This document shows, piece by piece, positions 37,360 through 47,000 of a stretch of 64,000 nucleotides of DNA. Every line of letters begins with the position of its first letter. Within the stretch, counting starts at the first letter, position 1. Source of the stretch: Marinobacter fuscus (lineage in GTDB: Bacteria > Pseudomonadota > Gammaproteobacteria > Pseudomonadales > Oleiphilaceae). Position numbers and translations under genes: made by a program. Below the pieces are notes generated by a model that saw nothing but the letters and a program-made list of their open reading frames with translations, did not search any database and was not told where the DNA came from. The DNA lies in assembly GCF_003007675.1 (NCBI RefSeq), contig NZ_PXNP01000085.1, positions 1 to 64,000 of the forward strand, given 5' to 3'.

Positions 37360-38062
37360 CCTGGCAAAGAGTTACAAGCAAAAGAAAGTCGTTCTCGATG
37401 TGTCGCTGGAAATCCGCTCCGGAGAGATCGTCGGCCTGCTCGGCCCCAATGGCGCCGGTAAAACCACCTGTTTTTACATGATCGTCGGGCTGGTAACCGC
37501 TGACCGGGGCCGCATCACCATCGACAGCCAGGACATTACCGCCCTGCCGATGCACGGGCGGGCCCGCAAGGGCATTGGCTACCTGCCACAGGAAGCCTCG
37601 GTGTTTCGCAAACTGACCGTGCGTGACAACATCATGGCGATTCTGGAAACCCGAAAAGGCATGAAACGGGCCGACCGGGAAGCCAAACTGGAAGAACTGC
37701 TGGAAGAGTTCCATATCACCCATATCCGTGACAGTGTGGGCATGGCACTATCCGGAGGCGAGAGGCGACGTGTTGAGATTGCCCGGGCACTGGCCATGGA
37801 GCCGGCCTTCATCCTGCTGGACGAGCCCTTTGCCGGCGTGGATCCGATTTCGGTGAGTGACATCAAACACATCATCCGGCACCTGCGGGACAAGGGCATC
37901 GGCGTGCTGATCACCGATCACAATGTGCGGGAAACGCTGGATATCTGCGAGAACGCCTACATCGTCTCCGGCGGCCATATCATTGCCTCGGGTAATTCCG
38001 ATGCGATTCTGGCAAATCAGCAGGTTAAGGAAGTTTATCTGGGCAACGAATTCCGCCTGTAG
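37337..38062 (+). CDS. lptB: LPS export ABC ATPase LptB
   Basis: LptB is the ATPase of the LPS extractor. The 241-residue protein (the same length as E. coli) has Walker A GPNGAGKT at 36-43, signature [20 protein letters not shown], Walker [13 protein letters not shown] and the switch His in [12 protein letters not shown]. The ATG at 37337 matches family length; the ATG nine bases earlier is also possible. rpoN follows after a 185-base gap. Confidence 0.96.
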   Translation: MAVLRASNLAKSYKQKKVVLDVSLEIRSGEIVGLLGPNGAGKTTCFYMIVGLVTADRGRITIDSQDITALPMHGRARKGIGYLPQEASVFRKLTVRDNIMAILETRKGMKRADREAKLEELLEEFHITHIRDSVGMALSGGERRRVEIARALAMEPAFILLDEPFAGVDPISVSDIKHIIRHLRDKGIGVLITDHNVRETLDICENAYIVSGGHIIASGNSDAILANQQVKEVYLGNEFRL

Positions 38063-38141
38063 CAGAGCCCGGTAACGGTGTTTCACCGAGGTCTGATTGT
38101 TTTGCTGATCTGTAGCAAGTAAACTCGGCAGAAAAATTGCT

Positions 38142-38147
38142 TATACT
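38142..38147 (+). promoter_or_regulatory. possible -10 box upstream of rpoN
   Basis: A TATACT hexamer lies about 100 bases before the rpoN ATG, in the 185-base lptB-rpoN gap. No convincing -35 is present. The gap also holds a small hairpin around 38077-38091. Confidence 0.3.
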
Positions 38148-38247
38148 GGTTTCAGGCAACGGCAAGTAACCAGCACTAAACACTTTTTTCGGCCTTTCAC
38201 CAGGCCGGGCAGCCATCAGGACACCCGTGAGTTATGGATTTTGAGCC

Positions 38248-39780
38248 ATGGTTATGAAAGCTTCATTACAGCTTAAGCTGGGCCAGAGCCTTACCATGAC
38301 GCCGCAGCTGCAGCAGGCCATCCGGTTGCTGCAGCTCTCTACTCTGGATCTGCAGCAGGAAATCCAGCAGGCACTCGAATCCAACCCTATGCTGGAGACG
38401 GCAGAAAACGACGACCAGCAGGACGACGAAGAGCGCAATGAGTCGCCCGGAAACGAGACTCCGGATACCGACAACAGCCAGGAAGACAGCCCCCCGGAGA
38501 CAACCGACTGGGACGAAGCTGAAAACGGCCCCGACTGGTCTACCGAAAACGATATCCCCGACAATATCCCCGATGACCTCCCGGTAGACACCGCCTGGGA
38601 TGACATCTACCAGTCTGCCCCGGCCCCGGCCAGCAAAGGCGACGACGAAAACGATTCCGACTTCGAGACCCGCAATTCCCCGGCAGAAACCCTGCAGGAT
38701 CACCTGGAATGGCAACTTAACCTGACCCCGATGAGTGACCGGGATCAGGCCATCGCCCATGCTCTGCTGGACGCCGTTGATGAACGGGGCTATCTGACAT
38801 CCTCCGTGGAAGATATTCTTTCCGGGCTGAGGGACGATTCGGATGAAGATCCGCTGGAGCAGGATGAAGTCGAGGCCGTGCTGCGCAGGTTGCAGCATTT
38901 CGACCCGCCCGGTGTGTTTGCCCGGGATCTTCAGGAATGCCTGCTGATTCAGCTGAACCAGCTGCCGGATGACACGCCCTGGCTGCGCCAGGCAAGGCTG
39001 GTGGTCAGCCAGTTTTTGCACCTGCTGGGCAACCGGGACTACGCCCAGTTGCTGCGCCGTAGCCGCCTGAAAGAAGACCAGCTGAAGCAGGTTCTGGCAC
39101 TGATTACCAGCCTGAACCCTCAGCCGGGCGATCTGATCGACCGGGCCGAACCAGACTACGTGATTCCAGACGTGATTGTGCGCAAACACGAGGGCCGCTG
39201 GCGGGTAGAGCTGAACCCGGAAATCGCCCCCCGCATCCGGGTGAATGCCAGCTATGCCTCGCTGATTCGCCGGGCCGACAGCAGCGCAGACAACACGTAC
39301 ATGCGCGACCAGCTGCAGGAAGCCAAATGGTTTATCAAGAGCCTGCAAAGCCGGAACGAAACCCTGCTGAAAGTGTCAACCCGTATTGTGGAGCACCAGC
39401 AGGGCTTTCTCGATCACGGCGAAGAAGCCATGAAGCCGCTGATCCTGTCGGACATCGCTCAGGCCGTCGAGATGCACGAATCCACCATCTCCCGGGTGAC
39501 CACGCAAAAGTACATGCACACCCCACGGGGTATTTTTGAGCTGAAATACTTTTTCTCCAGCCACGTCAGCACCGCTGAGGGCGGTGAATGTTATTCCACA
39601 GCCATCCGCGCCATGATCAAAAAGCTGATTGCGGAAGAAACTCCGAAAAAGCCATTGAGCGACAGCAAGATTGCGGCCATGCTAGGAGAACAGGGAATCA
39701 ATGTGGCACGGCGTACCGTTGCCAAATACCGGGAGGCCATGAACATTCCTCCCTCGAACGAACGCAAACGACTGGTTTAA
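38248..39780 (+). CDS. rpoN: RNA polymerase sigma-54 factor RpoN
   Basis: RpoN directs polymerase to -24/-12 promoters such as that of pilA in this window and needs an enhancer-binding ATPase. The 510-residue protein has the Q-rich activator-interacting region (1-50, [20 protein letters not shown]), a strongly acidic linker (about 50-145), the core-binding domain, a helix-turn-helix, and the RpoN box ARRTVAKYR at 487-495. Alternative ATGs at 38248 and 38254 are two codons apart. hpf, ptsN, rapZ and ptsO follow in the classic order. Confidence 0.97.
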   Translation: MVMKASLQLKLGQSLTMTPQLQQAIRLLQLSTLDLQQEIQQALESNPMLETAENDDQQDDEERNESPGNETPDTDNSQEDSPPETTDWDEAENGPDWSTENDIPDNIPDDLPVDTAWDDIYQSAPAPASKGDDENDSDFETRNSPAETLQDHLEWQLNLTPMSDRDQAIAHALLDAVDERGYLTSSVEDILSGLRDDSDEDPLEQDEVEAVLRRLQHFDPPGVFARDLQECLLIQLNQLPDDTPWLRQARLVVSQFLHLLGNRDYAQLLRRSRLKEDQLKQVLALITSLNPQPGDLIDRAEPDYVIPDVIVRKHEGRWRVELNPEIAPRIRVNASYASLIRRADSSADNTYMRDQLQEAKWFIKSLQSRNETLLKVSTRIVEHQQGFLDHGEEAMKPLILSDIAQAVEMHESTISRVTTQKYMHTPRGIFELKYFFSSHVSTAEGGECYSTAIRAMIKKLIAEETPKKPLSDSKIAAMLGEQGINVARRTVAKYREAMNIPPSNERKRLV

Positions 39781-39850
39781 CTTTTCGGTGCATGAAGCGC
39801 CGACATACACGCTGGCAGCCTAGCCAGCCGGATGACAACAGGAGACGCCT

Positions 39851-40159
39851 ATGCAACTCAATATTTCAGGCCATCACGTAGAACTGACTCCCGCACTGAA
39901 GGATTACGTTAATACCAAGTTTGAAAAGCTGGAGCGTCATTTTGACCACATCACCAATTGCCAGGTGATCCTGCAGGTCGAAAAATTGCGCCAGATGGCA
40001 GAAGCCACTCTGCACGTGAGTGGCGGTGAAATTCATGCTAAGGCTGAAAACGAGGATATGTACGCCGCCATCGACGGCCTGGTGGACAAGCTGGACCGCC
40101 AGATCCTCAAGTACAAGGAAAAGAACGTCGACCGGATGCACGGCAGCGCCAGCCGCTAG
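39851..40159 (+). CDS. hpf: ribosome hibernation promoting factor, short form (HPF)
   Basis: This 102-residue protein binds the ribosome decoding region in stationary phase and promotes inactive 100S dimers. It shows the family's beta-alpha pattern: MQLNISGHHVELTPALKDYV, LERHFDHITNCQVILQVEKL, and EDMYAAIDGLVDKLDRQILK with a basic end. It lacks the long C-terminal dimerisation domain. It is followed at once by an intrinsic terminator. Confidence 0.94.
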   Translation: MQLNISGHHVELTPALKDYVNTKFEKLERHFDHITNCQVILQVEKLRQMAEATLHVSGGEIHAKAENEDMYAAIDGLVDKLDRQILKYKEKNVDRMHGSASR

Positions 40160-40195
40160 GCTAGCGGAAACCGATCCCGGTGTTTCTGGAAACGA

Positions 40196-40231
40196 GCTGC
40201 GGCGGAGTCATCCGTCCGCAGCCTTTTTTTT
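40196..40231 (+). terminator. rho-independent terminator between hpf and ptsN
   Basis: Arms gctgcgg (40196-40202) and ccgcagc (40216-40222) are followed by eight T residues (40224-40231). It sits 20 bases before the ptsN ATG, so it could lower downstream expression relative to rpoN-hpf. Confidence 0.75.
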
Positions 40232-40250
40232 ACGGACCGATAACCAATCC

Positions 40251-40721
40251 ATGAGCGAATCATCCCTGACCATCGACAAGATTCTTGCTCCGGAGCTGAC
40301 ACTCTGCCGGGTGCCTGCCTCCAGCAAGAAGCGCGTACTGGAGTTCATCGCGGAACGGATTCACTATCAGGATGAAACCCTGAATGATACCGATATCTTC
40401 AACAACCTGGTCGCCCGTGAACGGCTTGGTAGCACCGGTATCGGGGAAGGCATTGCCATTCCACACTGCAGGCTGGAAGGCCTGGACCGGGTCATTGGCG
40501 TAATGATGACACTGGAGCAGCCGGTGGATTTCGACGCCATCGACAATCAGCCGGTGGATCTGGTGTTTGCCCTGATCGTGCCAAAAGAAGCCACCAGCGA
40601 ACACCTTGAACTGCTGAGCCAGCTGGCCGAGCGATTCAACGACAGCGCTTTCTGCGAGCGCCTTCGCCAGTGCGAAGACCCTTCCGGACTGTTCCGGAAA
40701 ATGGCCGACACACACCATTGA
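40251..40721 (+). CDS. ptsN: nitrogen-PTS enzyme IIA PtsN
   Basis: PtsN takes phosphate from NPr (PtsO) and regulates potassium transport, nitrogen metabolism and other processes by its phosphorylation state. This 156-residue EIIA domain has the phosphorylated H72 in GIGEGIAIPHCRL and the region DLVFALIVPKEATSEHLELL. The ATG at 40251 gives MSESSLTIDKIL. rapZ follows after 25 bases. Confidence 0.95.
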   Translation: MSESSLTIDKILAPELTLCRVPASSKKRVLEFIAERIHYQDETLNDTDIFNNLVARERLGSTGIGEGIAIPHCRLEGLDRVIGVMMTLEQPVDFDAIDNQPVDLVFALIVPKEATSEHLELLSQLAERFNDSAFCERLRQCEDPSGLFRKMADTHH

Positions 40722-40746
40722 GGCAGAGTGTAGGAGATCCAGCACT

Positions 40747-41631
40747 ATGAAACTCATCATCGTCAGTGGACGGTCCGGCTCCGGCAAGAGTACCGCCCTG
40801 CACGTGCTTGAGGACCTCGGGTTCTACTGTATTGATAACCTCCCCATTGGCCTGCTGTTCCCGCTGAGCCAGGAGGCCACCAGCCAGATTGCAACCCACC
40901 GCCTGAAAAAGATGGCCGTCAGTATCGATGCCCGCAACTTGTCCGGCGAGCTGGCAAACTTCGAGGATATTTACCAGCAGCTGAAGCAGACCGGCGCAGA
41001 CATTGAAATCATTTTTCTGGATGCCGATGAACAGTCGTTGTTGCAGCGCTTTCATGCCACCCGGCGCAAACACCCGCTCAGTGATGACAAGACCTCCCTG
41101 CGGGAGGCCATCAGTAGCGAAAAACACCTGCTGGAACCGCTTTCCCGTCTGGCCGACCTGTATGTGAACACCACCGGCCTATCGATCTATGAACTCCGTG
41201 ACATGGTCAAACAGCGAGTGGCAGGCCGGAAGGATCAGGAACTGGCCCTGCTGGTGCAGTCCTTCGGGTTCAAGCATGGTGTTCCGGTTGATTCGGATTA
41301 CGTGTTTGATGTTCGCTGCCTGCCCAATCCTTACTGGGACACCAGTCTGCGCAAGCATACCGGGCTGGATCAGCCAGTCATTGATTTTCTGGAAAAGGAG
41401 CCCTCGAGCCGCCAGATGGTTGACGACCTGATCGGTTTTCTCGGCACCTGGTTGCCCTCGTTCGCCGACAGCAACCGGAGCTACATGACCATTTCGATCG
41501 GCTGCACCGGCGGCCAGCACCGCTCGGTGTATGTATGTGAACGACTGGGTGAGCATTTCCGCAGCCATTACCGGAATGTGCAGGTGCGCCACACAGAGCT
41601 GCCCCACCTTCAGGCCCGTGGCGAGGTGTAA
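40747..41631 (+). CDS. rapZ: RNase adapter / nucleotide-binding protein RapZ
   Basis: In E. coli RapZ presents the sRNA GlmZ to RNase E and so controls glucosamine-6-phosphate synthase. This 294-residue protein has Walker A GRSGSGKS at 8-15, the IDNLP segment, and the C-terminal FDVRCLPNPYW and SIGCTGGQHRSVYVCERLG regions typical of RapZ/YvcJ. It lies between ptsN and ptsO. Confidence 0.95.
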   Translation: MKLIIVSGRSGSGKSTALHVLEDLGFYCIDNLPIGLLFPLSQEATSQIATHRLKKMAVSIDARNLSGELANFEDIYQQLKQTGADIEIIFLDADEQSLLQRFHATRRKHPLSDDKTSLREAISSEKHLLEPLSRLADLYVNTTGLSIYELRDMVKQRVAGRKDQELALLVQSFGFKHGVPVDSDYVFDVRCLPNPYWDTSLRKHTGLDQPVIDFLEKEPSSRQMVDDLIGFLGTWLPSFADSNRSYMTISIGCTGGQHRSVYVCERLGEHFRSHYRNVQVRHTELPHLQARGEV

Positions 41632-41636
41632 TCTGG

Positions 41637-41906
41637 ATGATTTCTCAACCCGTCACCATCATCAACAAACTCGGCCTGCATGCCCGGGCGACCGCCAAGC
41701 TGGTAGCTACGGCTGCGGACTTTGACAGCAAAGTACGGATTCGTGGCAAAGGGCGGGAGGTCGATGCCAAGAACATCATGCAGGTAATGATGCTGGCCGC
41801 CAGCCAGGGCACGGAAGTGGAACTGCTGGCAGAAGGCCCGGACGAAGCCGCCGCCATCGAAGCCCTTACAGGCCTGATCAACGATTACTTTGGTGAAGGC
41901 GAATAG
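41637..41906 (+). CDS. ptsO: nitrogen-PTS phosphocarrier NPr
   Basis: This 89-residue HPr-like protein passes phosphate from PtsP to PtsN. H15 in NKLGLHARATAKL is the phosphorylation site, and the DAKNIMQVMMLAASQGTEVE segment is the family's regulatory-site region. It starts five bases after the rapZ stop and ends the cluster. Confidence 0.94.
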   Translation: MISQPVTIINKLGLHARATAKLVATAADFDSKVRIRGKGREVDAKNIMQVMMLAASQGTEVELLAEGPDEAAAIEALTGLINDYFGEGE

Positions 41907-41960
41907 CAAATCTTCGCCATTCACCTACAATCTCCCCTCTCCTGTACCTGCTAACTCCGC

Positions 41961-41966
41961 TATAAT
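41961..41966 (+). promoter_or_regulatory. candidate -10 box of mgtE
   Basis: A perfect TATAAT lies 29 bases before the mgtE ATG. The -35 region is not clear. Confidence 0.45.
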
Positions 41967-41995
41967 ACGAGAGTTTTCTGATTGCAGGTGGTTCA

Positions 41996-43357
41996 ATGAC
42001 CGATATTCTGGAAAAAAGCCAGGCCCGCCAGCGACTTCGCTCACTCAGCGAGGCGCTGGACAGTGGCGCGCTCAAGCAGGTTTCCCGCATCCTCAACGGC
42101 GGCCTGAGCCCCAGTGATATTGCCCACCTGCTGGAGTCCTCGCCACCCCGGCAACGTACCCTGCTGTGGAACCTGGTCGACAAGAAATACGAGGGGGATG
42201 TCCTCCAGTATCTGGGCGATGATATCCGGGCCTACTTCCTGAGCCAGCTGAATGCCCAGGAGCTGGCCCATATTCTTGAGGACTTCGAGTCGGACGATCT
42301 GGCCGACTTGCTGCAGCAGCTGCCGGATACCGTGATCCAGGAAGTCCTGAACACCATGGACGACCAGGATCGGCAGCGGGTAGAAGAAGTACTGTCTTAC
42401 CCGGAAGATACCGCCGGCGGCCTGATGAACACCGACACCATTACGGTGCGGCCGGACATCAGTATTGACGTGGTTCTGCGTTATTTGCGGCGCCACCGGA
42501 ACCTGCCCACCATGACCGATTCCCTGATTGTGGTTAACCGGCGGGACGAATTTATCGGTACCCTACCCATTACCCGACTGCTGGTGTCCAATCCGACTGC
42601 TACGGTGCGGGAGGTGATGGATACCGAAATAGAGCCTATTCCCGTGGGCTTGCCTGATACCAAAGTGGCCACGCTGTTCGAACGCTACGACCTGATCTCT
42701 GCACCGGTGGTGGACGAACAGGGCAAACTGCTGGGCCGGATTACCATCGATGACGTGGTCGACGTTATCCGCGATGACGCCGACCACTCCCTGATGAGCA
42801 TGGCTGGCCTGGACGAAGACGAAGACACCTTTGCCCCGGTCTGGAAGACCACCCGTCGCCGGGCAGTCTGGCTGGGCATCAATGTAGTAACCGCGTTTAC
42901 CTCCGCCTCGGTAATCGGCATGTTCGAGGAGACCATCCAGCAGGTCGTCGCCCTGGCAGTGCTGATGCCCATTGTCGCCAGCATGGGCGGGATTGCTGGC
43001 AGCCAGACCCTCACCCTGATGATTCGGGGTATTGCCGTCGGCCAGGTCAGTGGCGATAACATTAAATGGCTGCTGAACCGGGAATTCCTGGCCACCGCGA
43101 TGAACGGTGTACTGTTTGCGCTGGTGGTGTCCGGAGCGGCGGTTGCCTGGTTCGGGGATCTGACGATAGGCCTGGTGATTGCGCTGGCTCTGGTGATCAA
43201 CCTTACCCTGGCATCGGTGGTGGGCACCCTGCTGCCGCTGGTACTGAAAAAACTGAATATAGACCCGGCGCTGGCCGGGGGTGTCATCCTGCTGACCACA
43301 ACCGACGTGGTCGGTTTTCTGTCATTTCTCGGGTTGGCCACCTACTTTTACGCATAA
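41996..43357 (+). CDS. mgtE: magnesium transporter MgtE
   Basis: MgtE is a dimeric, Mg-gated channel. The 453-residue protein has the N-terminal helical MgtE-N domain (about 30-135; LEDFESDDLADLLQQLPDTV), a pair of CBS domains (about 140-265) and five membrane helices from about 285 on, with the pore motif LMPIVASMGGIAGSQTLTLM. The domain order and length are normal. It is separate from ptsO by 89 bases and probably has its own promoter. Confidence 0.95.
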   Translation: MTDILEKSQARQRLRSLSEALDSGALKQVSRILNGGLSPSDIAHLLESSPPRQRTLLWNLVDKKYEGDVLQYLGDDIRAYFLSQLNAQELAHILEDFESDDLADLLQQLPDTVIQEVLNTMDDQDRQRVEEVLSYPEDTAGGLMNTDTITVRPDISIDVVLRYLRRHRNLPTMTDSLIVVNRRDEFIGTLPITRLLVSNPTATVREVMDTEIEPIPVGLPDTKVATLFERYDLISAPVVDEQGKLLGRITIDDVVDVIRDDADHSLMSMAGLDEDEDTFAPVWKTTRRRAVWLGINVVTAFTSASVIGMFEETIQQVVALAVLMPIVASMGGIAGSQTLTLMIRGIAVGQVSGDNIKWLLNREFLATAMNGVLFALVVSGAAVAWFGDLTIGLVIALALVINLTLASVVGTLLPLVLKKLNIDPALAGGVILLTTTDVVGFLSFLGLATYFYA

Positions 43358-43366
43358 GGAGGCCCT

Positions 43367-43894
43367 ATGAGCCCGCATGAAGAGCACAACGAATTTGATG
43401 AAGACTTTGGCCCCAGCAAATCCCAGCTCAAGCGGGAGATGCACGCGCTGCAGGATCTGGGCAAACGGATGCTGGAGCTTAACGACGAGCAGCTGGCGTC
43501 TCTGAACATCAGCGACTCGCTGGAAGCCGCGATACTGGAATCCCGCCGGATCAACCAGCGGGAGGCCCGACGCAGGCACTTGCAATACATTGGCAAGATC
43601 ATTCGCCAGGAAGACGACCCGGAAGCGCTGGGACGGGCCATTGATGCCTTCTATGCCGGCAGCGAAGAACACACCCGTCGCCACCATCTGGCAGAACGCT
43701 GGCGCGACCGGATGATCTCTGAAGGCGACAAGGTGGTGGGTGAGTTTGTTGATTACTGCGCCTCTGCAGACGTACAGCACCTGCGTAATCTGGTCCGCAA
43801 CGCTCGCAAGGAAGTGGAAAAAGGCAAAAACACCGGCCAGGCCCGGAAACTGTTCCGGGCCCTGCGGGAATGGATCGACGACGCCGAACAGTAA
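43367..43894 (+). CDS. darP: ribosome-associated protein DarP (YjgA)
   Basis: DarP binds late 50S precursors and helps place 23S rRNA domains. This 175-residue helical protein shows the family pattern [40 protein letters not shown] and a C-terminal [15 protein letters not shown]. In relatives it commonly lies beside tldD and pmbA; neither is here. It starts nine bases after the mgtE stop. Its 3' end faces a gene scar. Confidence 0.93.
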   Translation: MSPHEEHNEFDEDFGPSKSQLKREMHALQDLGKRMLELNDEQLASLNISDSLEAAILESRRINQREARRRHLQYIGKIIRQEDDPEALGRAIDAFYAGSEEHTRRHHLAERWRDRMISEGDKVVGEFVDYCASADVQHLRNLVRNARKEVEKGKNTGQARKLFRALREWIDDAEQ

Positions 43895-43902
43895 TCAGAG
43901 CC

Positions 43903-43922
43903 GCCGGTGCTGCCACACCGGC
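43903..43922 (+). terminator. hairpin after darP
   Basis: Arms gccggtg (43903-43909) and caccggc (43916-43922) pair perfectly with a 6-base loop. No U-run follows. Confidence 0.4.
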
Positions 43923-43935
43923 ATGCTCTGGCGCA

Positions 43936-44058
43936 CCTGGCCCGGATAAGCGGGTGCCAGTGGGCGTCGCCTGTTTGCCAGGTAAACGCGCTGGGCAGAC
44001 ACACCCATTCCGCACCTTGCTCCCGCAACGCCCGGAACAGTTCGGGAAAACGCAAACC
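43936..44058 (-). pseudogene. internal scrap of a nitrilase-family (carbon-nitrogen hydrolase) gene
   Basis: Immediately after the yhdP stop codon, in the same frame, the minus strand reads [20 protein letters not shown] followed by [20 protein letters not shown] (bases 44055-43936). This is the family's core after the catalytic cysteine, which is normally in CYDLRFPE and is missing here. No similarity continues on either side. In pseudomonads a full-length gene of this family and tldD follow yhdP. A deletion has evidently left about 120 bp. Confidence 0.75.
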
Positions 44059-47000
44059 CTAGGGGCCGGTATCAAATACCCCCCGAAGCTCCACATTCGG
44101 CTCGGCCCAGGTACCTGATACAGTGTAGGTGGCGCTGGTGAGCCTGCTTAACGGGTCGCCAAGAATCTTGTCGAGCACAAACAGGGCCCCACCGATAGGC
44201 GCTCCGGCTCCCATCAGAATGGCCGCCAATGGCAGGTTCTGGGTGATGGGGAGCACCAGTACCAGACGCATATCCAGAGTTTCGTTCACCATGTTGGTGC
44301 TGCCGCTGAGCTTGAATGCTCCCGACGGCCCCACCAGCTGGAGTTCCGGATCCATTGTCACCAAGCCATCGGTGACATTGGCTTTGCCGGAAATGGCGTC
44401 AAACGCAACACCCCGTTCATACAGATCGGAAAAATCCAGCCGCAGGCGCCGCCAGAGCGTATCGGTATTCAACAGGTTGAAAATACGGAAGAGCTGGGCG
44501 GAATTGCTCTCCTGCATGATCACTCCATCATCCAGCCGGGCACTCACCGTTCCACTGAGTTTGCCCGGGGCAATTTCGTCGGGGCTGCCCGGCCAGCTCA
44601 GGTCCAGTTCAACGGCGGTTTGTGCGTTGGTCATGGGGATCACAGAGCCGGTCAGCGCCTCAAGATCTTTCAGGGCTCCGCCCTCAAGGGTGCCGGTAAA
44701 GCGGGTGGTTTCCCGGTCGCCGACAATGCTCCAGGCCATGTCACCTGCCAGTACCAGAGAGCCAAGACGCCCTTCCAAACCGCGCACGTTCAGTTTCTCT
44801 GGCGCTGGCCGCAGCCGGAACCGCCAGCTACCCGCGGATTCGTTGCCCAGCCGAAGATCATCAATAGACGCATCCACATCGGGCCAGTTGCCGATATCCA
44901 GTTCGCGGAATGCCTGCAACTGCTCCTCCAGAGTCAACAGATGAGGCGTATCGCCAGAGGCGGACACCTGGTCTTCGCGGATCAGGCTCAGGTGTTCAAA
45001 GTCAGCAATGATGGTGCCGCCGGACTTTGGTAAAGAAACTCTGCCAGCAGCCCGCTCAGAGCGGGTATGCACCACCCAGGCAGTATCCAGGTTCAACGCT
45101 TCAATCTCGATTCCGGTCAGGGTTTGGGTGCCCAGACGAACTTCATCAAAGGTCAGGTCAAAACCGGTCTCCCGCCACTGGTATACGGCTTTCAATCGCT
45201 CCTGCCAGTCTGCTAAGACCCGTATACCGCCTTCGGCAAAGGGATCGATACTTACTTCCAGAGGAGCAGAGGCTTCCGGCTCTTTTGCCAGGGCACCAGG
45301 CCAATCAACCGCCAGCCCGGCCAGATCGCTGGTTACCGTGATCACCGGGTCAGCCTCGCCTGCCCCCAGCACGATTCCGGCGCTGTAATCCAGCATTCCG
45401 GACAAGCCGGTAAACAGGGCCTCGGACAAGCCGACCGATGCCGGAAATTCCGGGACAGCCAGGCGACCCTGCTGGCGAATGGCCAGGCCGGTCTCTCCCA
45501 TCATCTGAAAATCCACCCGCACCGGCTGGCCAAAAAACTCCGCCGCCAGGCCATCTCCACTGAACCCTTCCCGAGTATCAAAGGTCAGGTCTGTGCTTAT
45601 CTGCGTCCAGGCAAGCCCTGCCCCGGGCAACTCGAACTCTCCGTTTTCGGTTTTAACATTGGCGATGACACGGGTTTTCTGCCCACCGCTATCCAATGGC
45701 AGCTCCAATCCGAGCCCCAGGCGAAAATCTCCTCCGTACACCGCATCAAGGCCGTCGTAGCCCAGCAATCCGCTTAAAGGCGTGTTTTCCAACCACCAGG
45801 GAATGGCCGTTCCCGGCACCCGCGCACTGGCATCCACCTTCAGGCCGGTTATCCTGCCCTGGCCCCGTTCATCCGGTATGGTGGTTACCGAAGCGCCGGT
45901 TATGGTCAGCCCGGCAGTGCGACCGCCGCTCAGGGTGACTCTGGTATCGGTATTCTGCACTTCCACCCGGCCACTGGCCTGTTCCACCAATGGCCAGTTC
46001 GGGTCGTACTGAACCCTGCCCTGTTCGAAATCAAACCACATAGAGGAAACAAAGGAGCCGGGTGGAGCCTGTGAATCAATGCGGCCGTGGCCGTAATACG
46101 CCCCGGCCACCTCTGCCTCCCGAATGCTGGTACTGAGCCATTGATACAGGCTCTCATCCACCACATGCGCAGGCACAAAATCCGCCACCATGTCGGCGCT
46201 GCCGCCTTCCACGGAGACCCGCAGACCAAGGTTGTCCTCGCCCGCTGTCTGCAGGCGCAGATCAAAGGCTCCGGTAATCCGGGTGTTGTCGGCGTAATCA
46301 ATGTCGAGATCGTTGGACACCACCCGGATAACCTCACCATCTATCAGCCAGGTAACCGTTCCGGCCAGGCGATTCAGGTTCCAGCGGGTGTTGAACAGCT
46401 CGGGAAAGCCCAGAGTTGAAGGCGTACGGGTGTCCAGGGTGACCGCGCCACTGTGCGCATCCAGCTGTAACCACCCGTTAAGCCCCGTTGCCCCGGGCGC
46501 ACCAGACGCCGCACGCACCCCAAGCTCCCGGAATCGGGACGTCAGAGAAAAATCAGCAGGCTGCTCCGGCAGTATCAGCAGAAGGTCATCCAGATACCCG
46601 GAAGGCAGATAATCCGCCAGCGCCTTATCTGCCTCCTGGGGCAGAATCCTCAGTGCCCGGACCAGGCGCCGCAGCGGTTTGAGCGGCAAGGAGTCGGCCA
46701 CCAGTGCGGCACCCCTGGGGTGGGGCTGAAGGCGAATGCTAAACGGGCTGATGTCGCTGTCAAGCCACTGCCACTGCAGGCCCTGTAACGTCAGGGCTTC
46801 GCCGTCACGCCAGCCGAACCGGGCCTGAATATTCTCCAGAGGTGCGAGGGATTGCTGGTTCACCCCCAGCTGCAGATAGGGTGTGCGCACTTCCCCCTGA
46901 ACCTGATGCAAGGTGCCACGGTCGAAGGTCAGCCAGAGGTTGCCGCCAATATCAAAGCCCTCTACCCGGATACCTTTCCAGCTCAGGTCATCAATCAGGC

